Assembly (NCBI GenBank): GCA_002313255.1
Contig: DCBA01000131.1
Span: 1-5,843, forward strand
Direction of reading: 5' to 3'
DNA length: 5,843 bases
DNA from: Gammaproteobacteria bacterium UBA1119
Lineage (GTDB): Bacteria > Pseudomonadota > Gammaproteobacteria > Pseudomonadales > Azotimanducaceae
Shown here: piece after piece, positions 1 through 5,326 of the stretch
Numbering within the stretch: the first letter of the stretch is position 1
Layout: each line of letters starts with the position of its first letter
Notes under the pieces: model-generated
Told to the model about the DNA's origin: nothing
Databases searched by the model: none
What the model saw: only the letters and a program-made list of their open reading frames with translations
Position numbers and translations under genes: made by a program

Positions 1-503
1 ATGCTGCGAGGAGGTGCTATGTTGACCGAGCCGTCCCCCTTAGGATCGATATAGACATTAGCAAAGGCGTTAAGAACACTGGGACTGTATATATCTTCAA
101 GTTCCAGACCAAACTCGCTGAGTGCGTCCGTAAAATTGTCGCTGCAGCTTCGGTGACCGGGTGCCCCCCAAATATCCATCATTGTTCTAGTGCAGTGGGG
201 TCCCAGGAAATGATCGCCAACCGGATTATCGATTACCGTCAGCATGATCCGTTCATAGGGGACCTTGGAATAGAGCTCGGTAGCTCTGTAATGAGAACCA
301 AGATGGTCAGGATGAAAGAAACTAAGGCCGCCGGAAAACTCAGCCATAAACTGTTCTTTGAAGTTACGAGCATTTAAGAAAATGAGCCCAGCGACTTGTT
401 TTCCTTCATGCTGTATGACTCGGAGCAAATGGCCTTGTTCAACCCGGAAAGCTTTCCCCGTGCACTTAGGTATGACAAGTTCGGTGATCGGTATTGCCGA
501 CAT
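1..503 (-). CDS. DUF1989 / urea carboxylase-associated family protein, second paralog (C-terminus off window)
   Basis: I translated this from the minus strand; it starts at ATG 501-503 and stays open for 167 residues to the window edge, so the C-terminus is missing. An in-frame TGA, which is the stop of the preceding gene, lies 33 bases upstream and bounds the start. An AAGG sits about 8 bases before the ATG. The protein aligns end to end with the neighbouring DUF1989 protein: shared IPKC-TGK start (residues 11-17), HEGKQV (32-37), FLNARNFKEQF (42-52), LYSK (77-80), VGDH (95-98), HC (103-104) and CSDNF (120-124). DUF1989 proteins include the urea carboxylase-associated proteins and the CgdA/CgdB subunits of carboxyguanidine deiminase; His/Cys residues of this region are probable metal ligands in the family. 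Odd points: the Asp of the QVxD motif is Gly39, and the loop before the His/Cys pair is nine residues shorter than in the paralog. Family assignment is firm; substrate is unknown. Confidence 0.88.
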   Translation of the reverse strand, partial: MSAIPITELVIPKCTGKAFRVEQGHLLRVIQHEGKQVAGLIFLNARNFKEQFMAEFSGGLSFFHPDHLGSHYRATELYSKVPYERIMLTVIDNPVGDHFLGPHCTRTMMDIWGAPGHRSCSDNFTDALSEFGLELEDIYSPSVLNAFANVYIDPKGDGSVNIAPPRS

Positions 504-536
504 TGGTTTTACCTTGTTGACGGCTGCAAAGGAGTT

Positions 537-1217
537 TCAGAGGCCGGCTTCACTGCGCGTCCCATCATCAGGTTCTAATACCTGCATTCTCAAGGCTTTG
601 GCTTCAAAATTGTTACATGGACTGGATCCGTCCGGACAGACTGAGCAGACTGCAATGACGTCCATTTCTGCCAAGAAGTCTATGTATTCCCCCTTTTCTG
701 CGAGAGGAGGAGCAAAGTTCATGGCACCATCTTCAGTAATCCACGACTGCATCCACACGTTGAAGATCGTTTCATCGTAGGTGTCTTCTTGAGCGAGGCC
801 AATTTCGCGAAAGGCGTCAGCAAAATTATCGCTGCAAGTCCGCGTATCTGCTGGCGCTCCCATGTGTTGGATTAGACGTTTCGAGCAGTGGCACATCATG
901 AAATGCCCAGCCCGCTCTCCGCCCCTGGCTCCGTCGCCGACTTTATCGTCGACTACGCTCAGCATGACATTCTCATAAGGCGGCTTGGAATAGAGCTTAC
1001 TGAGCCGATAGTACCCTCCGATCTTCTGGATACTGTTCAACATTGCAGAATATTCAGCCGCGAAATGTTCTTTGTAGTTGTGTGCATTCAAGAAAGTCAG
1101 ATCTAAGACCTGTTTCCCCTCATGCTCCATCACACGAAACACTTGGCCTTTGTTGACTCGCAGCGTTTTGCCACTGCATTTGGGAACGATTAGATCCTCG
1201 ATGACTTTCCAGACCAT
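537..1217 (-). CDS. DUF1989 / urea carboxylase-associated family protein, first paralog
   Basis: This 226-residue protein matches the DUF1989 family, which covers urea carboxylase-associated proteins and the two subunits of carboxyguanidine deiminase. Visible signatures are the GKTLRV strand (16-21), HEGKQVLDL with the usual Asp (32-40, Asp39), FLNAHNYKEHF (42-52), LYSK (75-78), the probable metal-ligand region CHC (109-111) and CSDNF (128-132), and a C-terminal CPDGSSPCN segment (194-202) corresponding to the family's CP-x-D-x-x-PxN motif. The ATG at 1217 is supported by AAGGA at 1226-1230, about 8 bases upstream. It begins 25 bases after the small 111-residue gene and is followed after 33 bases by a second DUF1989 gene in the same frame, suggesting tandem duplication and perhaps a heteromeric enzyme. 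A cytosolic hydrolase or deiminase-type role is inferred from the family only. No urea carboxylase or allophanate hydrolase is present beside it, so classic urea or guanidine use cannot be assumed. Confidence 0.92.
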   Translation of the reverse strand: MVWKVIEDLIVPKCSGKTLRVNKGQVFRVMEHEGKQVLDLTFLNAHNYKEHFAAEYSAMLNSIQKIGGYYRLSKLYSKPPYENVMLSVVDDKVGDGARGGERAGHFMMCHCSKRLIQHMGAPADTRTCSDNFADAFREIGLAQEDTYDETIFNVWMQSWITEDGAMNFAPPLAEKGEYIDFLAEMDVIAVCSVCPDGSSPCNNFEAKALRMQVLEPDDGTRSEAGL

Positions 1218-1225
1218 AGTCTATT

Positions 1226-1230
1226 TCCTT
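1226..1230 (-). promoter_or_regulatory. Ribosome binding site of the first DUF1989 gene
   Basis: The minus strand reads AAGGA, eight bases before ATG 1217. It fixes the start of the DUF1989 protein and lies in the 25-base gap after the stop of the preceding small gene. Confidence 0.65.
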
Positions 1231-1242
1231 ACCACTCAATTC

Positions 1243-1578
1243 CTACGGCCAATCGAAAATCAACCTTGAAGGCGGCGCAGGCGGCGCTTGCGACAAATCA
1301 ACGCCCAGAATCTCCCTAATACATTGCCTCTGCCAGACAGGAAGATCGTCGTTTGAGCGAGCGAATTCCTGAAGCATAGTGAACGGGTCGGCGGCGTCGA
1401 AGACTAGAACCAACAAGTCGCCTTGTTCGGTTTCCTGAACATGCCACGTCTCACGAGAGATACCAAAACCTTTGAAAGTCTCATCGAGATCCGGATGATT
1501 TTTTGCGTCTGCTAGGTGCTGTTCCAACGCCTCGGTCTTGCCGGGCGGTATCGGAACTGCCATTGCTAGAACGGGCAT
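1243..1578 (-). CDS. Small conserved protein of unknown function (DABB/ferredoxin-like fold suspected)
   Basis: This is a 111-residue soluble protein starting MPVLAMAVPIPPGKTEALEQ and ending SRLIFDWP. I chose the ATG at 1578 because AAGGAG (1585-1590) lies exactly six bases before it; the same frame is open further upstream to 1830, but that extension would run through the C-terminal part of the LLM oxidoreductase gene. The pattern is a hydrophobic strand (2-10), a helix (13-28), a GISRETWHVQET strand (39-50), a strong strand LLVLVF (55-60), then an acidic loop and a helix (64-75). This beta-alpha-beta order with a PGK turn resembles small dimeric alpha/beta-barrel proteins of about 100-115 residues; I recall similar uncharacterised proteins with the same start, middle and FDW ending but cannot name the family with certainty. 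It lies 37 bases after the flavin oxidoreductase and 25 bases before the DUF1989 pair, so it may assist one of them. No catalytic residue can be assigned. Confidence 0.85.
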   Translation of the reverse strand: MPVLAMAVPIPPGKTEALEQHLADAKNHPDLDETFKGFGISRETWHVQETEQGDLLVLVFDAADPFTMLQEFARSNDDLPVWQRQCIREILGVDLSQAPPAPPSRLIFDWP

Positions 1579-1584
1579 GAGATT

Positions 1585-1590
1585 CTCCTT
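1585..1590 (-). promoter_or_regulatory. Ribosome binding site deciding the start of the 111-residue gene
   Basis: AAGGAG on the minus strand is placed six bases before ATG 1578. This near-ideal site argues for the short form of the protein rather than the 195-residue reading that would begin at 1830 inside the upstream gene. Confidence 0.8.
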
Positions 1591-1615
1591 ACTTATAGCG
1601 ATGCGTAGCGCTGCT

Positions 1616-2509
1616 TTAGCCGACCGGTGGGCCGGCCTGGACTTGCTCAAGCACCTGCCCAAGGGTTCCTGGTTTGCCGCAATCCAGCCATTCGAGCCAC
1701 CACGTGGTGCCAGCGTCTCGATACGCTTGTAACTTATCCTTTGCTGTTTGATTGTCCAAACCCGCTGTGATTCCGGAGGCGATGACATCGAAGGGCTCAT
1801 CTGTGTCGCGCAATTGGGATGTGAACTCAACCACCTCGCGAATCTGTTCTGGGCTTGGGCCCATCAGAACGCGCATGTCTGTGTCACCAATGTCTTGGCT
1901 TTCTTCCAGAAACTCCGGCATCACATGGGGCATGATGCCGTCCCACCGTGCCGCCCTGCGTTGACCTGGCTTTGCCGGGAGCATAGCGGCGACCCAGACA
2001 GGAATGCGCGGACGCTGCACGGGGCGTGGAAGCAGGCGCGCGTTTGTTACCTGATATATCTCACCGTCGAAGTTAACCGCATCTCCGCTATGCAGTCCTT
2101 CCATAATGGCAAGTCCTTCGTCTGTTTTTTTTGCTAAGACCCGTTTGTCAGGATCTTCTCCAAAATTCGAAAATTCCTGATCCATCCCGCCTAGGCCGAC
2201 CCCAATTCGCAGGCGACCCTTAGACAACTGATCCACGCTGGCGAACTCCTTAGCCAGTTTCCACGGACGACGCCGCGACACTGGCGTTACCATGGAGCCA
2301 ATGATGACTTTATCGGTAACGGCAGCGATCGCGCCTAACATAACACTCGGATCAGCCAGAGCCAGGAATCCGTCGGGATCCAGCAACAAATGATCGCAGA
2401 TAAAGAATCCGTCCCAGTCCGCCGCTTCCGCACTCTTGGCCAATTCCAACAGATTTTCTGGATCAGAATATTCGTGAATGGTTGGTGAGACCAATACGCC
2501 TTTTTTCAT
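1616..2509 (-). CDS. LLM-class flavin-dependent oxidoreductase (luciferase-like, FMN or F420)
   Basis: The 297-residue protein has the bacterial luciferase-like TIM-barrel layout. Evidence includes an N-terminal strand MKKGVLVSPT, the AEAADWDGFFICDHL segment (28-41), a TDKVIIGSMVTPVSRRRPWKLAKE strand-helix unit (65-88) and the hallmark KGRLRIGVGLGG followed by EFSNFGED (97-119). The substrate-side segment FDGEIYQVTNARLLPRPVQ (147-165) and IPVWVAAM (169-176) are also typical. Length is normal for the family. Members use reduced FMN or coenzyme F420 for monooxygenation or hydride transfer on organic substrates; the sequence alone does not settle cofactor or substrate. The ATG at 2509 has only a weak ribosome site (GAG about 10 bases upstream), within a small inverted repeat, ATCTC and GAGAT, at 2517-2534. 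It begins 37 bases after the M24 gene and is followed 37 bases later by the 111-residue gene, so it is probably cotranscribed with both. The C-terminus (TTWWLEWLD, Gly/Pro-rich tail) looks intact. Confidence 0.93.
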   Translation of the reverse strand: MKKGVLVSPTIHEYSDPENLLELAKSAEAADWDGFFICDHLLLDPDGFLALADPSVMLGAIAAVTDKVIIGSMVTPVSRRRPWKLAKEFASVDQLSKGRLRIGVGLGGMDQEFSNFGEDPDKRVLAKKTDEGLAIMEGLHSGDAVNFDGEIYQVTNARLLPRPVQRPRIPVWVAAMLPAKPGQRRAARWDGIMPHVMPEFLEESQDIGDTDMRVLMGPSPEQIREVVEFTSQLRDTDEPFDVIASGITAGLDNQTAKDKLQAYRDAGTTWWLEWLDCGKPGTLGQVLEQVQAGPPVG

Positions 2510-2546
2510 AATATCAATCTCGTATTTCTGAGATCCGAAAGCAGGT

Positions 2547-3782
2547 CTAATCGCCTAAACTCACGATATCGGTTGGGAATGCAGGGAAGATGTCGCAACC
2601 GTCTTCCGTGACATAGACATAGTCTTCACCGCCATAGACGTTAAATGGGGGTTGGAAGTTATCGCCAGTCTCAAACATCCAACACTCGACGGCCAGTACC
2701 ATGCCTGGTTTCACCACGAATTTCTCGCCGAGCGCAATCGCTGGTGGCTCCTGACCGCAGAGTCCTACACCATGGCCACCTTGATCAAGCGAACAGTGCA
2801 GACCCCCTTCCGTTAACGTGTCGATGATCGCATCCATGATCTCGCCCGTTGTGATGCCGGGCTTGGTCACTTCTGCGGCAACTTGTCGGCCACGATCCAT
2901 AATCTGAGTTTTATGCTGAGAAGCATCCGTTGGCGGACCGAGTTGAAAGGTACGTCCCGAGCTTCCCCAATAGCCTTTGACTTCAGGCAGCGGCTCTAAC
3001 ACCAGGCGATCCCCTGGCATAAGAGGGATCCCGTCATCCCATGCCGGGATATCTGCCATAAACACCTTGCGTCGGCTTCCCATACATAGATTTGGTTTAC
3101 AGTCGTCCGCGTATTCAAGGAGTTTCTTACGAATGTACAGACCGACGTCCTTCTCATCCCAACCCCACTCAAAATCGGCTACGAGGTCATGAAACGACTT
3201 GATAGAAGCCTCGCAGGCAAGTCTGATCGCGTCCACTTCCATATTCGACTTGATCATTCTGACATTCCAGATCTGGTCTGCGGCATAGACGAACTCGACG
3301 TCCGGAAGTGACCCGCGAAACTCATCGATATCGTTGATGGGTCGCGGCACCGTCATGCCACCAGTGAGGCCTCCCTCGATGCCTACTCTGCCGGATGCGC
3401 CGCCCAGAAGTTCCTTTGTCAACCCGGCGACCAATTTTGGCAACTCTCGAAGATGCGATGTGACGTGGGGTTCGTAATGACAGCGAATGTCTTTGATGAA
3501 CGTATAACCTTCGACAACGCCCTGAAAAAAGTCCGGTACGACCATGACGGGCTCTTTGTCGACCGCGATCAGCAATACCGCCGGGCATACGGTGATCGGT
3601 GGCCAATGGTTTGAGTAAAACCCTGTAAAGTACCGAATGTTCAGTTCATCCCACATAACCAATACGTCGATATTCGCATCAGCCATTTCTTCTTTTATGC
3701 GTTGAATACGGTGATCGTATTCAGGCCTTGGGAAATCCGCGTACGGAGGCTGATCGCACAATCGTTCTACTTTATTCAGCAT
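2547..3782 (-). CDS. M24 family protein, creatinase/Xaa-Pro aminopeptidase-like, with incomplete metal site
   Basis: This 411-residue protein has the two-domain creatinase/aminopeptidase P build: an N-terminal creatinase_N domain (about 20-160; EYDHRIQRIKEEMADANIDV, NIRYFTGFYSNHW) and a C-terminal pita-bread domain (about 175-405). The linker IWNVRMIKSNMEVDAIR (171-187) closely follows the creatinase-type R-x-IKS-xx-E pattern. In metal-dependent M24 enzymes five ligands are expected (Asp, Asp, His, Glu, Glu). Here the first two positions are Glu263 (VLEPLPEVKGYWG) and Ser274 (GYWGSSGRTF), whereas His337 (GGHGVG), Glu366 (MVLAVE) and Glu386 (GGEDYVYV) are kept. This argues against a normal dinuclear metallopeptidase; creatinase itself is metal-free, but a His equivalent to creatinase His232 is not evident in a simple alignment. 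A C-N or related hydrolase on a small molecule is the best inference. ATG 3782 follows an in-frame TAA and has only a weak UAGG site; the 93-base leader upstream is unusual. Confidence 0.9.
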   Translation of the reverse strand: MLNKVERLCDQPPYADFPRPEYDHRIQRIKEEMADANIDVLVMWDELNIRYFTGFYSNHWPPITVCPAVLLIAVDKEPVMVVPDFFQGVVEGYTFIKDIRCHYEPHVTSHLRELPKLVAGLTKELLGGASGRVGIEGGLTGGMTVPRPINDIDEFRGSLPDVEFVYAADQIWNVRMIKSNMEVDAIRLACEASIKSFHDLVADFEWGWDEKDVGLYIRKKLLEYADDCKPNLCMGSRRKVFMADIPAWDDGIPLMPGDRLVLEPLPEVKGYWGSSGRTFQLGPPTDASQHKTQIMDRGRQVAAEVTKPGITTGEIMDAIIDTLTEGGLHCSLDQGGHGVGLCGQEPPAIALGEKFVVKPGMVLAVECWMFETGDNFQPPFNVYGGEDYVYVTEDGCDIFPAFPTDIVSLGD

Positions 3783-3789
3783 GCTTAGC

Positions 3790-3840
3790 CTATTGTCTTA
3801 TCGTTGTTGTCGTTGTTGTCGTTCCCAATTCTTCCTTCAT
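3790..3840 (-). other. Possible leader mini-ORF with seven consecutive threonine codons
   Basis: In the spacer before the M24 gene the minus strand can be read from ATG 3838-3840 as MKEELGTTTTTTTIRQ, then TAG at 3790-3792. Seven Thr codons (ACG or ACA) in a row followed by Ile recall amino-acid-sensing leader peptides. The stop overlaps the UAGG that is the only ribosome-site candidate for the M24 ATG seven bases on, so translational coupling is conceivable. Only a weak GGA precedes its ATG, and no terminator hairpin fits between it and the M24 gene. The Thr run comes from a 9-base tandem repeat and may be chance. Expression is unproven. Confidence 0.25.
3801..3823 (-). repeat. 9-base tandem repeat, about 2.6 copies
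   Basis: The plus strand reads TCGTTGTTG twice and then TCGTT, with no mismatches over 23 bases; the minus (sense) strand is a purine/C-rich AAC/GAC series. It ends about 20 bases before the M24 start. Such an unstructured, U-poor leader could keep the start region single-stranded, or copy-number change could alter spacing, but neither is shown by the sequence. Confidence 0.8.
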
Positions 3841-3843
3841 GGA

Positions 3844-3875
3844 TTTCCGCACATCGACTTTATAGTGTGCTGAAA
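3844..3875 (-). repeat. Inverted repeat directly after the aminotransferase stop
   Basis: On the minus strand TTTCAGCACA (3866-3875) and TGTGCGGAAA (3844-3853) are complementary at nine of ten positions, with a 12-base loop between. It starts at the base right after the TAA of the aminotransferase. No U-tract follows, so it is not a classic intrinsic terminator. It could be an mRNA hairpin that stabilises the upstream message or hides the GGA before the Thr-rich mini-ORF, or a dyad operator for a regulator. Structure is visible; function is inferred. Confidence 0.5.
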
Positions 3876-5249
3876 TTAGACCAATCCATCATGCCGCAGA
3901 TCCATAAATGCAAGTTGGAACGCATTGATAACTTCGTCAACGATTGCTTCCGAATGCGCCCATGAGAGGAAGGCCAGATGGATGCCTGGCACAATGACGT
4001 CATGGCCGAGTAAGTGTAAATAGAATTCTCGCTCGACGATGCGCAGACTGCTATCAATGTCTCTGGAAGAGTTAATTTCGTTTGAACTAAAGCCCAAAAC
4101 AAACATGGACGCCGCGTTCATTAACTTGGCTGGTATGTTTTCCGATTTACAGAATTGATTAACGTCCTGGCTTAGCCTATCGCCCTGCTTTTTCAGATAG
4201 GGATATATGTCGTCCTTGTTTTCGTTCATATATTCGAGTGCCGCAAGGCCAGCGCTCATGGTGAGCGGATTCCCACTGAACGTTCCGCCGGTAAATATGA
4301 AAGGCGCATCATCGGCACCGGAGAATGTGTCCATGATGTCCTTTCTGCCACCGACAGCACCAATGGGTAAGCCTCCTCCTACTGCTTTTCCGTACGTGAC
4401 AAGGTCTGGCTCAATACCGTAGTACTCCTTACAACCACCGTAGGCGATTCGGAACCCGGTAATCACCTCGTCAAACATTAACAACACGCCGCACTCTGTG
4501 CATACGTCTCTTAACTTATTGAAAAAGTCCTGATTATCGAGTCTCGGATTTGAGCTTTGAACGGGCTCGATGACGACCATGGCCAATTCATCCTTGCGTT
4601 CTCGAATCAAATCAAAGGCGGTCTCGTCGCGATACGGCAACATCAACATCAGGTCATCGGCGACCACGCTTGGAACGCCAGTGCCAAGTGTTGTTGGGCT
4701 GGGACGAGATCGATCGCTCTTCACGTCGGCTTTGACCAGCGCATAATCATGTACGCCGTGGTAAGAACCATCGAAGAGTGCCACGACCTGTTTGCCAGAA
4801 AACGCCCTTGCAGCACGAAATGCGTACATGGTTGCCTCCGTGCCGGAATTACAAAACGCCACTTGGTCTACGCAAGCGTCCGCCTCTTTAATGAGTGCCG
4901 ATAATTGTTTTTGGCCCGCGCTTGGAATACCAAAGTGCCAGCCCTTTTCAATTTGGCTTCGTAGGGCTCGTTCAACGACTTCCGGTTTATTGCCGAGGAC
5001 ATGGGGGCCAAACCCACCGGTTAAATCGATATATTGATTACCGTCAATGTCGGTGAGATAGGGACCTTCCGCTGAATCAATGTATATCGGATGGGGCAAG
5101 TCAACGGTTTGAACAACTTCCTGCGCAAGCGACATTTTTCCATCGCGAGCAACCTTCTCCGATTCGCGCGTTCTCTCGACTAGTTTCTTGCGTACGGCCT
5201 GTGACTTCTCGCCTTGTTTGATTTTTTCGTTAATTTCAACTTTATCCAC
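3876..5249 (-). CDS. Class III PLP aminotransferase, glutamate-1-semialdehyde aminomutase-like
   Basis: The 457-residue protein is a fold-type I, class III PLP enzyme. Landmarks are the YLTDIDGNQYIDLTGGFG entry (64-81), the phosphate-binding FCNSGTEATMYAFRAAR (132-148), SYHG (162-165), VVIEPV (225-230), the cofactor aspartate in LLMFDEVITGFR (Asp260), the Schiff-base lysine in VTYGKAVGGGLP (Lys288) and GGTFSGNP (321-328). The order and wording fit the glutamate-1-semialdehyde 2,1-aminomutase branch, many of whose paralogs are ordinary aminotransferases or aminomutases outside haem synthesis. The N-terminus carries a charged helix of about 40 residues before the usual start of homology. Translation starts at GTG 5247-5249, supported by AAGGAGG at 5257-5263. 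All key residues are present, so it should be active in the cytosol. Its place beside an SDR, an M24 protein and a flavin oxidoreductase suggests a catabolic role rather than tetrapyrrole synthesis; the amino substrate is not evident. Confidence 0.93.
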   Translation of the reverse strand: MDKVEINEKIKQGEKSQAVRKKLVERTRESEKVARDGKMSLAQEVVQTVDLPHPIYIDSAEGPYLTDIDGNQYIDLTGGFGPHVLGNKPEVVERALRSQIEKGWHFGIPSAGQKQLSALIKEADACVDQVAFCNSGTEATMYAFRAARAFSGKQVVALFDGSYHGVHDYALVKADVKSDRSRPSPTTLGTGVPSVVADDLMLMLPYRDETAFDLIRERKDELAMVVIEPVQSSNPRLDNQDFFNKLRDVCTECGVLLMFDEVITGFRIAYGGCKEYYGIEPDLVTYGKAVGGGLPIGAVGGRKDIMDTFSGADDAPFIFTGGTFSGNPLTMSAGLAALEYMNENKDDIYPYLKKQGDRLSQDVNQFCKSENIPAKLMNAASMFVLGFSSNEINSSRDIDSSLRIVEREFYLHLLGHDVIVPGIHLAFLSWAHSEAIVDEVINAFQLAFMDLRHDGLV

Positions 5250-5256
5250 TATGGGG

Positions 5257-5263
5257 CCTCCTT
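5257..5263 (-). promoter_or_regulatory. Strong ribosome binding site for the GTG-started aminotransferase
   Basis: AAGGAGG on the minus strand lies seven bases before GTG 5247-5249. It is the best match in the window and makes the non-ATG start convincing. The 77-base gap to the dehydrogenase stop upstream otherwise shows only a short imperfect palindrome (5281-5302, GCGTA and TACGC arms) and no convincing promoter. Confidence 0.85.
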
Positions 5264-5326
5264 AATTAGTGATTCGTTATGCGTACTTACGCTCACATAC
5301 GCTGATGAAGAATGGATCGTTAGATG

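Noticed and set aside
504..536. Possible TGA readthrough fusing the two DUF1989 genes, which share a frame
   Set aside because: The second gene has its own ATG and an AAGG upstream, and a shared frame has a one-in-three chance; no recoding signal is visible.
153..1269. Plus-strand open frames opposite the DUF1989 genes, including two that resemble each other (153-377 and 888-1106)
   Set aside because: Their similarity is only the antisense reflection of the two paralogous minus-strand genes; they have no recognisable domains or ribosome sites.
1579..1830. Upstream extension of the 111-residue gene to a 195-residue protein starting at 1830
   Set aside because: The extension lies inside the well-supported LLM oxidoreductase gene in another frame, is low in family-like features, and a strong ribosome site points to ATG 1578.
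1748..2137. Plus-strand 129-residue open frame
   Set aside because: It is antisense to the LLM oxidoreductase, whose protein motifs are clear; Cys/His-rich content is typical of a shadow frame.
3322..3606. Minus-strand 94-residue open frame rich in Arg
   Set aside because: It is a second frame within the M24 gene, with composition typical of a frame shadow.
3855..3885. TATAAA-like -10 element with a TTGGTC -35 candidate before the M24 gene
   Set aside because: The spacing is about 14 bases, too short for a good sigma-70 promoter, and the elements overlap the end of the aminotransferase and the hairpin.
3860..4102. Minus-strand 80-residue open frame at the 3' end of the aminotransferase
   Set aside because: It overlaps the C-terminal coding region of the aminotransferase in a different frame and shows no family features.
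5281..5302. Imperfect palindrome GCGTA/TACGC between the SDR and the aminotransferase
   Set aside because: Five-base arms with no U-tract are too short to call a terminator or operator with confidence.
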